64,000 nucleotides of DNA from an uncultured Collinsella sp. (GCA_900555555.1 USLK01000002.1:1-64000), one strand, 5' to 3'; shown: positions 11,738 through 19,928, numbered from the stretch's first letter. Program-made: numbers and translations. Notes: generated by a model from the sequence alone, not told the origin.

Positions 11738-12759
11738 TGGCTTCCGACAAGACCCCGCTGCTCAAGGTCGAGCATCTGTGCAAGGAGTTTCCCGCCGGCT
11801 CCACGTTTAAGGACGGTAAGTTCCAGAAGCGTGTCGTGTCCGCTGTTAACGACATCTCGTTCGAGATCAACGCCGGCGAGACCTTTGGTCTGGTAGGCGA
11901 GTCCGGTTGCGGCAAGTCCACCACTGGCCGCGCCATCATGTATCTCGATCCGCCTACCTCCGGCAAGGTGTACTTCGAGGGCAAAGACGTTTCCAAGATG
12001 AACAAGAAAGAGCTCAAGGCCATGCGCCGCGACATGCAGTTCATCTTCCAGGATCCCTACGCGTCCCTCAATCCTCGTATGACCATCGGCGAGATCGTCT
12101 CCGAGCCCATGGTGATCCACGGTATCGGTACGCCCGAGGAGCGCATCGAGCGCGTTCGAGAGCTGCTCGATATCGTTGGTCTCAATCCTGAGCATATCAA
12201 CCGCTACCCGCATGAGTTCTCCGGCGGCCAGCGTCAGCGTGTGGGCATCGCGCGTTCGTTCGTCCTTCGCCCCAAGCTCATCATCTGCGACGAGCCCGTC
12301 TCCGCTCTGGACGTATCCATTCAGGCCCAGGTGCTCAACTTGCTCAAGGACCTGCAGGATCAGTACGGCACCGCGTATCTGTTCATCGCGCACGACCTTT
12401 CCGTCGTTCAGCACATCTCCGACCGCGTGGCCGTTATGTACCTGGGCAAGATGGTCGAGCTGTCTGACTGGAAGCGCCTGTATGCCCAACCGCATCATCC
12501 GTACACCCAGTCCCTGCTCTCCGCGGTTCCCATTCCGGATCCGGATATCCAGAAGAACCGCAAGCGCATCATCCTTGCGGGCGATCCGCCGTCGCCGATC
12601 GATCCGCCGACGGGCTGCCGCTTCCACACCCGCTGCCCGATCGCACAGGATCTTTGCGGCAAGGAGGCCCCCGAGTTCAAGGAGGTATGCGATGGTCATT
12701 ACTGCGCATGCCACTTTGCCAAGCCTTTCCCCATCAAGGAGAGCCATATCGACCTGTAG
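11737..12759 (+). CDS. oppF: oligopeptide ABC transporter ATPase OppF
   Basis: This is the second ATPase, 340 residues, the usual partner of OppD. Walker A GESGCGKST lies near residue 55, signature SGGQRQRVGIA near 163 and Walker B IICDEP near 185. The C-terminal Cys-containing extension (CRFHTRCPIAQDLC) is present. It overlaps the oppD stop by one base, implying coupled translation, and is the last gene of the operon before a strong terminator. Confidence 0.93.
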   Translation: MASDKTPLLKVEHLCKEFPAGSTFKDGKFQKRVVSAVNDISFEINAGETFGLVGESGCGKSTTGRAIMYLDPPTSGKVYFEGKDVSKMNKKELKAMRRDMQFIFQDPYASLNPRMTIGEIVSEPMVIHGIGTPEERIERVRELLDIVGLNPEHINRYPHEFSGGQRQRVGIARSFVLRPKLIICDEPVSALDVSIQAQVLNLLKDLQDQYGTAYLFIAHDLSVVQHISDRVAVMYLGKMVELSDWKRLYAQPHHPYTQSLLSAVPIPDPDIQKNRKRIILAGDPPSPIDPPTGCRFHTRCPIAQDLCGKEAPEFKEVCDGHYCACHFAKPFPIKESHIDL

Positions 12760-12806
12760 GGTCGATGCCATAGTCCGCGTAGGGCAATGAGACAGAATGT
12801 CTATGG

Positions 12807-12836
12807 AAACCGGTGCTTCGGCACCGGTTTTCGTTT
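12807..12836 (+). terminator. intrinsic terminator of opp operon
   Basis: A perfect 10-bp stem AAACCGGTGC (12807-12816) / GCACCGGTTT (12821-12830), tetraloop TTCG, is followed by TCGTTT. Confidence 0.88.
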
Positions 12837-12875
12837 ACTGTTGGGATATCTACCATTTGAACGCTGGAGGCATCC

Positions 12876-14531
12876 ATGATCGATCGCCGAACATTTCTTG
12901 CGGGCTTTGCCGTTGCATGCGCCGCTCCTTTGATTTCGGGTTGTTCGGATGGCCCGTTTGGCACCGCCGCCGACTCGCAGGCCGTGTCCGAAGCGGACCT
13001 TTCGGTTCGGTTTCCTTCGGTGACCACGATGGATCCCGCGTGCATGCGAGAGTACGGTGATATCTGCCTGTGCTCGCAGCTTTACGAGCCGCTTATGCGC
13101 TACGACTATCGAGAGCATGCTTTGGCGGGCGGCGCGGCGCGCTCTGTGGAGGTATCGCCCGATGCCCGCACCGTCACCTTTTTGCTCGAGCACGGGGGCA
13201 CCTTTTCCAACGGAAAGCCGCTCGGCTCGCGTGCCTTTGCCGATTCATGGAATCGATTGGTTCATCTTGAGGGTGAGCGCATGCGCGAGGAGGGTGAGGC
13301 CGTATCTGGTTTTGCGTCATTGCTCGCCGCGGTCGAGGGGTTCGATGAGGCGATCTCCGGAGAGGCCACCGAGCTGTCCGGTCTCGAAACCCCCGATGCC
13401 GACACGCTGATCGTTCATCTTTCTCGTCCCTGTGCCGAGTTTCCCGTTGTCAGCTCGCATGTGGCTCTCTCTCCCGTCTTCCTGGGTGAGGATGCGGGCT
13501 CCGTCGACGGTCTCGAGCCCATAGGTAACGGACCGTATCGGCTCAAGGGTGCCTTTAAAGCCAACGGCCCGCTGATGCTTGTTCCAAACGATTCGCATCG
13601 TGCGTCTTCCCAGGCGCGTACGATCCAGATCGTGTGCGAAAAGGATGTCGGCAATGCGTATAAGCAGTTTGAGGCTGGCAATATAGCTGTTACCGAGGTG
13701 CCCATCGATCAGGTTGAGGCGGTGAGGAAGTCCAGCGGCGTTTCATCTTCGGGCTATGTAGCCGTTCCGGGGGAGCGTCTCATCGATGGAATCTCCTTTA
13801 ATCAGATCATGCTTGGCTGCAACATGTCCTCTACTGCCCTGTCGTTTGCCGAGCTTCGACATGCCGTCTGCTCGGCAGTCGACCGAGAATCGCTTTGCGA
13901 GAAGGTTCTTAAGGGCTCATTTTCGCCGTCATCGCGTTTTATTTCCGCAGCATTGGATGACGGGGCCGATTTTGTGGTCGAGGGGTGCTCATATGATCCC
14001 GAATATGCGGCATCGCTCATCGAACCGGTGTATCCCGCGGGGGAGGACGGCAAGCGCGGCCTTCGGTTCTCCCTGCTCTGCTCAAATAGGGGAGTAGACC
14101 CCAAGGTTGCCGAGGCCGTCGCGAATGACCTGCGCGATCTTGGAATCGAGGTTGATGTCAAGGCCTATGCCTGGTCCGAATACCGCGGGCGCCTAGTCGA
14201 CCGTGATTTCGATCTGGCGCTTCTCTCGCAAACTCCGTTCTGCCCCTCTTACGAAGCGTCCTTGCGTCCTTGGCTGTGGTCCGGTGCTTCCGCGACGACC
14301 AATGTAAGCGGCTTTTCGGTACCTGAAGTTGATGAGGCTTTGGAGTCGCTGGCGGTGCAGCCGCAACATGATCGGGCCCGCGAGCAAGCCGTTGCCATCC
14401 AGGCCGTCATCTCGGAGCAGATGCCCTATATCCCTGTCGCCACGCGGCTCTTAGATACCGTGGTGGCACGGGAAGTCGAGAATCTGCAAGTCAACCCCTA
14501 TGGTGTACCGCTGCTCGGCACCCTTTCGTAG
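12876..14531 (+). CDS. orphan peptide-binding lipoprotein (SBP family 5)
   Basis: This is a predicted lipoprotein of 551 residues with a short signal (DRRTFLAGFAVACAAP) and lipobox ISGC at about residue 23. The body follows the OppA fold pattern (TFSNGKPLGSRAFADSWNRL near residue 108; a FAELRHAVCSAVDRESL segment near 325). It lies after the terminator of the second opp operon and has no permease or ATPase of its own, so it may supply either opp system or act as a peptide sensor; that is inference. Codon use has more NNT/NNG codons than its neighbours. TGGAGG lies before the ATG. Confidence 0.85.
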   Translation: MIDRRTFLAGFAVACAAPLISGCSDGPFGTAADSQAVSEADLSVRFPSVTTMDPACMREYGDICLCSQLYEPLMRYDYREHALAGGAARSVEVSPDARTVTFLLEHGGTFSNGKPLGSRAFADSWNRLVHLEGERMREEGEAVSGFASLLAAVEGFDEAISGEATELSGLETPDADTLIVHLSRPCAEFPVVSSHVALSPVFLGEDAGSVDGLEPIGNGPYRLKGAFKANGPLMLVPNDSHRASSQARTIQIVCEKDVGNAYKQFEAGNIAVTEVPIDQVEAVRKSSGVSSSGYVAVPGERLIDGISFNQIMLGCNMSSTALSFAELRHAVCSAVDRESLCEKVLKGSFSPSSRFISAALDDGADFVVEGCSYDPEYAASLIEPVYPAGEDGKRGLRFSLLCSNRGVDPKVAEAVANDLRDLGIEVDVKAYAWSEYRGRLVDRDFDLALLSQTPFCPSYEASLRPWLWSGASATTNVSGFSVPEVDEALESLAVQPQHDRAREQAVAIQAVISEQMPYIPVATRLLDTVVAREVENLQVNPYGVPLLGTLS

Positions 14532-14538
14532 GAGCGTT

Positions 14539-14606
14539 GCACCCGGTTGGTGCGTGATTGGAAAAAAGTTTTCAAGTTTCTCAAAATTTTCCTTGCACCA
14601 ACCGGG
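14539..14606. repeat. 12-bp inverted repeat reaching the tRNA-Leu -35 box
   Basis: CCCGGTTGGTGC (14542-14553) is the exact reverse complement of GCACCAACCGGG (14595-14606). The right arm covers most of the TTGCAC -35 hexamer of the tRNA-Leu promoter. The left arm is itself a small hairpin (GCACC/GGTGC). Confidence 0.7.
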
Positions 14607-14622
14607 CGATTCGGGTTATATT
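14593..14622 (+). promoter_or_regulatory. promoter of tRNA-Leu
   Basis: TTGCAC (14593-14598) and TTATAT/TATATT (14616-14622) are spaced 17 or 18 bases apart, about 20 bases before the tRNA. The tRNA-Val and tRNA-Gly promoters of this window have the same form. Confidence 0.75.
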
Positions 14623-14639
14623 CTTTCACGCAGAAACAC

Positions 14640-14729
14640 GTCGGAGTGGCGGAATTGGTAGACGCGCTAGCTTGAGGTGCTAGTGACCACTTTTCGGTCA
14701 TGCGGGTTCAAGTCCCGCCTCCGACACCA
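14640..14729 (+). tRNA. tRNA-Leu (GAG)
   Basis: A perfect 7-bp acceptor stem GTCGGAG/CTCCGAC, D-loop AATTGGTAGACGCG, anticodon loop CTTGAGG with anticodon GAG, a long variable arm typical of class II tRNAs, T-arm GGTTCAAGTCC, and an encoded CCA. Confidence 0.97.
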
Positions 14730-14740
14730 TCGCATGATAT

Positions 14741-14765
14741 AAGCCTCTTCGGAGGCTTTTATTTT
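14741..14765 (+). terminator. terminator after tRNA-Leu
   Basis: AAGCCTC (14741-14747), loop TTCG, GAGGCTT (14752-14758), then a T-rich run TTATTTT. Confidence 0.85.
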
Positions 14766-14834
14766 ACCCATCGGACCCGCTCAAGTCTTAGCGCGGTCGC
14801 GCCAAGGCGGTCGGGGTAGACCGAAAGGCGCCGT

Positions 14835-17117
14835 ATGGACAGCATCATTGAAGAAGAACTGCTAGACGTTGCCCGCGTGGTCGAGGTGACCAGCGATGCG
14901 GTGCTCCTGTGCGGTATGGACGGCACGGTTCTGCATACCAATCGGCAGATGCTGCAGCTCTGCATGGCCCCGCGCGACATCATCGTCGGTTCGGACGTCA
15001 AGGATATCCTGTACAGCACATCATTCGAGCGTGCGGAAGACCACCGCATGCCGTTCGGCTGCGATGGTGACGAGAACACATGTATGCTCAAGTTGGCCGA
15101 TGGTTCGTTTATCCCCGTGCATGTTCGCGCGCTCTCGCTGGGCGGTGAGGGCCGGTCTCGCAGACTCATCATCGCCATCAAGAGCCTCGAGGAACGCTAT
15201 GCGCACGACCGCAAGACCCAGCGTCTCCTCTCGGAGCTTCAGGCCTCCAATAAGCGTCTGTCGGGCACGCTGTCGGTCATTATGTCGACGGTGGGTTCAA
15301 ACGATCTTCCCGCGCTTCTCGATACGGTTCTCAACAAGATGGCCGAGACGCTCGATGCATCGGGTACGACGATCTACTTTGCCGAGAGCGGCGGTTTTAA
15401 GCTGCGTGGCATCAGCAAGGGGCTCGAAGGCGCGTATGTGCCGGAGTTCGTGCCGTACGGCGCGGGCATAGCAACCTATGTCCTTCATGAGCAGAGGCCC
15501 TGCCGGCTGACGATCGTGCCCGCACCTGCGGACGGGACGGGGGATGCAGGCGAGTTCTACGATTTGGATGCCCGGACTTCGCACCGCCTCCGCATACAGA
15601 ACACCCCTCCATTCAAGACCCTTATCGTCGTGCCCGTTTTCTTCGGCACGCAGATGCTCGGCGTAGTCGAGCTGGGCTGGATGCGTCCTTGCACGCCGCG
15701 CGAATACGATGTTCGTGTGTTGGAGGTCATCTGCGATTACCTCTCTATCGAGCTTGTTGGTCTGGTGGCGACGCTGCGTTCGGCGCGCACCGCGGAGCTC
15801 TCCCGTTCCCTCAATCGTGTTCGCGAGCTGTTCTTCGCCATGGATGATGATCGCGCGGCCGCATGGGGGGAGATGGCCGATGAGATCAGGCGCATGCTCT
15901 CATGTCGTCTGTTGCCCGTCTATCGAGATAGGCAGCGCGATACCTATGTACTCGATTACGATGGCGGCAATCGGATCGACCTGCCCGGCACGCCGCAAGA
16001 CATGTTCTTCTCGGTGACGGCGCCCGCCGCGAGGATGGGCTCGGCCGGCGCTTCCGAGTTCACGCCCACCTCTGCCGAGCACCAGGTCAGTCTGGCCCGC
16101 GTTGATCGAACCATGCCGGCCGGCGGGTGGCTCGAGAGCAAGGGGCTGCCATCGCGCGGCGTGTTCGTCGATTTGGGGTCCTGTCCCGGCGAGGCATGCC
16201 CCGACGATGCCCAAGAACACCTTCAGGCTGCCGAGAACGGCTCCTCGTTGCCGCACAGGATGTTTCTGCTGCTGCGCGACGGTTCGCAAGAGCCTATCGA
16301 CGATATAGAGTTCGACTACCTCACTCGGTTGGCGCATGATTACGAGCTGGTGACGAACGGCACCCGACGGCAGAAATCGGAGCGCAGGATCGCTCAGACG
16401 CTGCAGGCGGGTATGCGTAGCTCACTGGGGGGCGTGCCCGGCATCGCCACGGATTCGCTGTACTCGTCCGCCACCTCCCAAGCATTGGTCGGTGGAGATT
16501 TCTATACGCTCATCCGCCTACCCGATGATCGCGCCGTCATGATCTTGGGCGACGTGTCGGGCAAGGGCATCGAGGCGGCTTCCATGTCGGCGTTGGTCAA
16601 GACGGCCCTCTCGGCGTACGCCTGGGAGGGAGCGAGCCCTGCGCGCATGGCTCGCTCTCTCAACAGCATGCTCATGAGCTTCTCGCGCGTGGAGACGTTC
16701 GCCACCGCGTTCATCGCCAAAATCGACCTGCGCGCCCGTCAGGTGGCGTATTGCTCTGCGGGGCATCCCCCAGCCATGCTCCTGCACCCCGTTGTCGGAG
16801 ACGTGGGGGAGGCCGAGCTCCTGAGTGTCCAATCGGGAGTTCTGGGCGCATTCGAGGATATGCCGTATGAGAACGGGACGTTGGTATACGAGCCCGGCGA
16901 CATCCTGTTCATGTACACCGACGGCGCCTTGGAGGCGCGCAATGCGGCGGGTGATTTCTTCGGGGAGCAACGCCTGCGCGATGTCCTCATGCATGCCGTC
17001 GGCGGCGGCGTGGAGGGGCTTTGCGCCCAGGTGCTCGGTGAGCTCGATACGTTCACGGATTCCGCGCTCGATGACGATATCGCGCTCGTGGCTTTGCAGT
17101 TTGACGAGAACGAGTGA
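14835..17117 (+). CDS. PAS/GAF sensor with SpoIIE-type PP2C phosphatase domain
   Basis: This 760-residue cytoplasmic protein probably removes phosphate from a STAS-domain antagonist in a partner-switching pathway (RsbU/RsbP/SpoIIE type). A PAS-like fold covers residues 10-115, followed by a helical linker, a GAF-like domain at about 140-310, and a less clear middle region to about 510. The C-terminal phosphatase has VGGDF near residue 555, ILGDVSGKG near 570, CSAGHPPAMLL near 640, LFMYTDGALEARN near 690 and DDIALVAL near the end. No membrane segment is seen, so the signal is probably intracellular. A STAS-HATPase protein begins 32 bases downstream, which supports the role. Confidence 0.87.
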   Translation: MDSIIEEELLDVARVVEVTSDAVLLCGMDGTVLHTNRQMLQLCMAPRDIIVGSDVKDILYSTSFERAEDHRMPFGCDGDENTCMLKLADGSFIPVHVRALSLGGEGRSRRLIIAIKSLEERYAHDRKTQRLLSELQASNKRLSGTLSVIMSTVGSNDLPALLDTVLNKMAETLDASGTTIYFAESGGFKLRGISKGLEGAYVPEFVPYGAGIATYVLHEQRPCRLTIVPAPADGTGDAGEFYDLDARTSHRLRIQNTPPFKTLIVVPVFFGTQMLGVVELGWMRPCTPREYDVRVLEVICDYLSIELVGLVATLRSARTAELSRSLNRVRELFFAMDDDRAAAWGEMADEIRRMLSCRLLPVYRDRQRDTYVLDYDGGNRIDLPGTPQDMFFSVTAPAARMGSAGASEFTPTSAEHQVSLARVDRTMPAGGWLESKGLPSRGVFVDLGSCPGEACPDDAQEHLQAAENGSSLPHRMFLLLRDGSQEPIDDIEFDYLTRLAHDYELVTNGTRRQKSERRIAQTLQAGMRSSLGGVPGIATDSLYSSATSQALVGGDFYTLIRLPDDRAVMILGDVSGKGIEAASMSALVKTALSAYAWEGASPARMARSLNSMLMSFSRVETFATAFIAKIDLRARQVAYCSAGHPPAMLLHPVVGDVGEAELLSVQSGVLGAFEDMPYENGTLVYEPGDILFMYTDGALEARNAAGDFFGEQRLRDVLMHAVGGGVEGLCAQVLGELDTFTDSALDDDIALVALQFDENE

Positions 17118-17149
17118 TTACGTCTTGAATCTGTGGGAACCATGACGAT

Positions 17150-17890
17150 ATGAACGAATGGAACGACATAGCCGTCATCGCCCCCGCGCGCGATATCGAT
17201 ATCTCGACCGTGCCGAAGCTGCGCGGGCAGATAGACGCGCTCATCGCTGCGGGCACGCGCCGAATTCTCGTGAACTGCGTCCATGTTTCCTTTATCGATT
17301 CCTCGGGCCTGGCCATGCTGCTTTCGCGGGCGCGTGAGCTGTTGAGGCGCGATGGCCTGCTGTCGTTGGTGAACGCGTCGGCCGAGATTGCGCGTTTCAT
17401 TCAGATTGCGCGCCTCCTGGACATCTTGCATGTCTCGATGGCCGATAGGCCCGCCGTCCCGGTTCTCTCCGCCGATACGCCGCCGCGTTGGACCAAGAGC
17501 TTCGCGGTCCGCCCCGGCGTGGAGCATTTGGCGGAGTATCGGCATCGTGTGGCGTATCTGCTCGAATCGCTTCCGGTTACGCGTGATGAGCGTTTCGATA
17601 TGGCCCTGGCTGCAGGAGAGGCTTTATCCAACGCGTACGACCATGCCGACAACGGTTGCGGCTGCATGGTCTCCGTATACGCCTATGCCGATCGTGTGGT
17701 CATAGAGGTTCGCGACTGCGGCTGCGGTTATGAGATTTCCTCGACCGATGAGCCGGTTGCGTCGGAGCAGCGCGGTCGCGGCATCAAATTGATGCGACTG
17801 CTGGTCGATGCGGTCGAGGTGCGTCGCCGTACGGATGGTAACGGAACGCTGGTGCGTCTGACGAAACTGCTTGCGGTGGAGGGTGCTTAG
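17150..17890 (+). CDS. STAS antagonist fused to anti-sigma-type kinase (RsbV-RsbW-like fusion)
   Basis: This 246-residue protein joins two usually separate partner-switching parts. Residues 1-105 form a STAS domain with the phospho-acceptor motif IDSSG (D50, S51 or S52). Residues 115-240 form a HATPase_c domain of the RsbW/SpoIIAB kind: N-box with E157 and N161 (GEALSNAYDHA), G1 box D189-C-G-C-G, and G2-like RGRGIKLM near 208-215. The order and the phosphatase just upstream imply that antagonist, kinase and phosphatase are one unit. No sigma factor gene lies in the window, so the target is unknown. The kinase might phosphorylate its own STAS domain; this is inference. Confidence 0.85.
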   Translation: MNEWNDIAVIAPARDIDISTVPKLRGQIDALIAAGTRRILVNCVHVSFIDSSGLAMLLSRARELLRRDGLLSLVNASAEIARFIQIARLLDILHVSMADRPAVPVLSADTPPRWTKSFAVRPGVEHLAEYRHRVAYLLESLPVTRDERFDMALAAGEALSNAYDHADNGCGCMVSVYAYADRVVIEVRDCGCGYEISSTDEPVASEQRGRGIKLMRLLVDAVEVRRRTDGNGTLVRLTKLLAVEGA

Positions 17891-17912
17891 CATCGTGCGG
17901 TCGATTATGCGT

Positions 17913-17950
17913 GCGGGCTGCGGTCTATTTGGGCTGCGGCCCGCTTTTTG
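17913..17950 (+). terminator. terminator after STAS-HATPase gene
   Basis: GCGGGC (17913-17918) pairs with GCCCGC (17939-17944), followed by TTTTTGG. A smaller inner hairpin GGGC-TGCG-GCCC is also possible. Confidence 0.65.
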
Positions 17951-18020
17951 GTATACATTCGTTTGGCGCATTCGTTTGGCGCGTGCGATACCGGCGACTT
18001 GCTGAGCGCGGATGGGGGTA

Positions 18021-18055
18021 TTGATAAAAAACAGGCCACTGGAAATCCAATGGCC
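18021..18055 (-). terminator. terminator of tRNA-Val (minus strand)
   Basis: On the minus strand, GGCCATTGGA / TCCAGTGGCC form a 10-bp stem with a 2-base loop (18034-18055), followed by TGTTTTTTATC. Confidence 0.85.
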
Positions 18056-18065
18056 TGATAACAGT

Positions 18066-18140
18066 TGGTGGGCGATACAAGATTTGAACTTGTGACCTCT
18101 TCCGTGTCAGGGAAGCGCTCTCCCCCTGAGCTAATCGCCC
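18066..18140 (-). tRNA. tRNA-Val (GAC)
   Basis: Reads on the minus strand as GGGCGATTAGCTCAG..., with acceptor GGGCGAT/ATCGCCC, anticodon loop CTGACAC (anticodon GAC), T-arm AGTTCAAATCTT and an encoded CCA (TGG at 18066-18068 on plus). Confidence 0.97.
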
Positions 18141-18170
18141 GTTCAGGGTGCGCGTTTCGGCGCAAGGAGT

Positions 18171-18199
18171 AATATACAGAAGACCTATGGTCTGTGCAA
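18171..18199 (-). promoter_or_regulatory. promoter of tRNA-Val (minus strand)
   Basis: On the minus strand, TTGCAC (18199-18194) and TATATT (18176-18171) are separated by exactly 17 bases, about 30 bases before the tRNA 5' end. Confidence 0.82.
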
Positions 18200-18709
18200 G
18201 CAAATTTTGAAAAAAGTTTTGATCAATGGGGGGATAATGAGCCAGAATGATATATCTACCTGCAGAAATGCTTATAATACTTTTTTGGACGACCGAACCG
18301 GGGGGATGGATCTTAGGGCAGGCAGCGTCTGAAGGCTGAATGAGTGGGAGGAATGTCGATAGGACGTTCTGTAAAGGGGCTGCGCGAGTTCCAGGATGAG
18401 GGCGCTTACCGATAAAAGGGCATGGCCGGGGCTGCATCGAGTTGTCGATACGCGTCGGTCGATTCGATGCTGCGGTGTGAGGGACGAGGATGCCTGTTTG
18501 CATCGCCGACCGATATACACGGTTCTAGTTTCAACGCTGCGGTTACAGCGCTTCATCGTAAGAAGAATGCTTCCGCCTCGACTGCGGCGCTTCGCATGAA
18601 CAAAAATGATTCGGTTTGCTAGCGGATGCAGAACACAGCTTCTACCTGCGTTGATATTGACCTGAAGACTCTATGCGAGGATCTGTTCAAAAAAAATTTG
18701 AGATTCTGC
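18200..18709. other. 510-bp gene-free stretch between tRNA-Val and tRNA-Gly
   Basis: No convincing gene. It has a perfect TATAAT at 18273-18278, two copies of TCTACCTGC (18255-18263 and 18637-18645), the same 9-mer found inside two of the repeat arrays, and isolated TGCGGT words (18471, 18538) without the regular spacing of the arrays. Short readings on either strand look like chance. A non-coding RNA cannot be excluded. Confidence 0.5.
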
Positions 18710-18738
18710 TTGCATAGGGGACGAGAATCGCGTATATT
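18710..18738 (+). promoter_or_regulatory. promoter of the tRNA-Gly/Cys/Gly cluster
   Basis: TTGCAT (18710-18715) and TATATT (18733-18738) with a 17-base spacer, 12 bases before the first tRNA-Gly. Confidence 0.82.
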
Positions 18739-18750
18739 TCTTTCTCGCAG

Positions 18751-18826
18751 GCGGACATGGCTCAGTTGGTAGAGCACAACCTTGCCAAGGTTGGGGTCGC
18801 GGGTTCGAGCCCCGTTGTCCGCTCCA
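18751..18826 (+). tRNA. tRNA-Gly (GCC), first copy
   Basis: Acceptor GCGGACA/TGTCCGC, anticodon loop TTGCCAA (anticodon GCC), T-arm GGTTCGAGCCC, discriminator T and encoded CCA. The 76 bases are identical to the copy at 18984. Confidence 0.97.
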
Positions 18827-18837
18827 TTGCATTTTAC

Positions 18838-18866
18838 AAAAGGCCGGTTACACAATCGGCCTTTTT
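18838..18866 (+). terminator. hairpin between tRNA-Gly and tRNA-Cys
   Basis: AAAAGGCCG (18838-18846) pairs with CGGCCTTTT (18857-18865), followed by TC; tRNA-Cys begins 5 bases later, so any tRNA-Cys transcription from the upstream promoter must read through it. Confidence 0.7.
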
Positions 18867-18870
18867 CTTC

Positions 18871-18944
18871 GGCGACGTGGCCAAGTGGTAAGGCAGAGGC
18901 CTGCAAAGCCTTTACCCCCAGTTCGAATCTGGGCGTCGCCTCCA
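18871..18944 (+). tRNA. tRNA-Cys (GCA)
   Basis: Acceptor GGCGACG/CGTCGCC, D-loop AAGTGGTAAGG, anticodon loop CTGCAAA (anticodon GCA), T-arm AGTTCGAATCT and encoded CCA. Confidence 0.97.
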
Positions 18945-18983
18945 AAGCTTTTTGTGAAGGAGTATCGCTTCTTCTCAAATTAA

Positions 18984-19059
18984 GCGGACATGGCTCAGTT
19001 GGTAGAGCACAACCTTGCCAAGGTTGGGGTCGCGGGTTCGAGCCCCGTTGTCCGCTCCA
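18984..19059 (+). tRNA. tRNA-Gly (GCC), second copy
   Basis: Identical over 76 bases to the tRNA-Gly at 18751-18826, including encoded CCA. The flanks differ, so the copies are kept alike by gene conversion or recent duplication (inference). Confidence 0.97.
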
Positions 19060-19070
19060 GTATATTTCAG

Positions 19071-19097
19071 GGTCAGTCGAAAGGCTGGCCTTTTTTT
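19071..19097 (+). terminator. terminator of the tRNA cluster
   Basis: GGTCAG (19071-19076) pairs with CTGGCC (19085-19090), one G-T wobble, followed by seven T. Confidence 0.82.
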
Positions 19098-19395
19098 ATT
19101 TGTAAAGTCTGCATTGATCATTCGGACGTATCCCAAATCGCATATCGAGTGATCCCGAATTTTTTTGGATTGAGAAAACGCTTTACGTTTGGTTGGGTTT
19201 TTCTTCTGATCGGATGCCGTGGGTTGGGCGGCTCCATGGTATATGTGGGATACGTTGCTTAATGCGAGCAATCGGGTTTTAATCCGCCGCCGGATGGGTT
19301 TTCATCGGTGTGAACCGTGTGATGTACGTTGGCCGCAGCCGCAGCGCACATCGCGCAGAGTGCCGCATGGTGCCTACCGCCAGGTGAGCTTTCGG

Positions 19396-19769
19396 CCGTA
19401 ATGCGAGCATCGTGGGGCACGGCGCATCTCGAACCCGCCGCAAAGTGCATTCTGTTCGATGCGATGTGCCGCAGGTTTCATTTCGTGCGATGGATAGCCG
19501 CCGCAACATTTATTATATGCGGTAATAAATTACCGCATAACGTTTGTCTGCGGTAATCCACTACCGCAGAATTTATCATCTGCGGTGAATTGGGTTACCT
19601 TGTTGACGAAGATATCCTATCTACCTGCGAAAATAATAATCACGCCGAAGACGATTTGAATGGCGTTGCCGCAGGATCCTGTTCGTGCGGGTAAAAATTG
19701 CCGCACAGAACAATTGTGTGGTGCCAAACCGCCGCAGGAAAGATTGAGTGCGGTAGTGGGGCGCGAATC
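19396..19769 (+). repeat. phased TGYGG/CCRCA hairpin array, copy A
   Basis: CCGCA words lie at 19438, 19469, 19501, 19533, 19564, then 19669, 19701 and 19732, each 31-32 bases from the next within a block. Matching TGCGGT-type words lie 15 bases before them (19486, 19518, 19549; then 19686, 19717), with further left half-sites at 19581 and 19749. The two blocks are split by a segment with ATCTACCTGC at 19619-19628. One unit, 19516-19539, is an 11-bp hairpin (TATGCGGTAAT / ATTACCGCATA). No protein-coding gene is seen here. Members at 26766 and 55702 share the plan and parts of the sequence (CCGCAGGTTTCATT; AACGTTTG). Confidence 0.85.
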
Positions 19770-19928
19770 GGCACCTTCGGCTATAGCAATTTGGCACCAA
19801 TCTCCCGTTAAGCGGATCAAGGAGGGACTTCCGCCGCAAATACCGCTCGTGCGTGCACCCCGATTCTCAAATCCCGATACCGTAGGTGAAAAACCTATGT
19901 AGCGAATATGTTGATGCGAAGGGATAGG
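19770..19928. other. gene-free spacer after array copy A
   Basis: No gene is recognised. A CCGCA at 19834 and a small hairpin TAGGT-GAAAA-ACCTA at about 19884-19898 are visible. The stretch leads into the promoter region of the P-type ATPase. Confidence 0.4.

Noticed and set aside
18272..18556. 94-codon open frame on the minus strand between tRNA genes
   Set aside because: Low-complexity Ser/Arg-rich product, no ribosome site, no recognised family.
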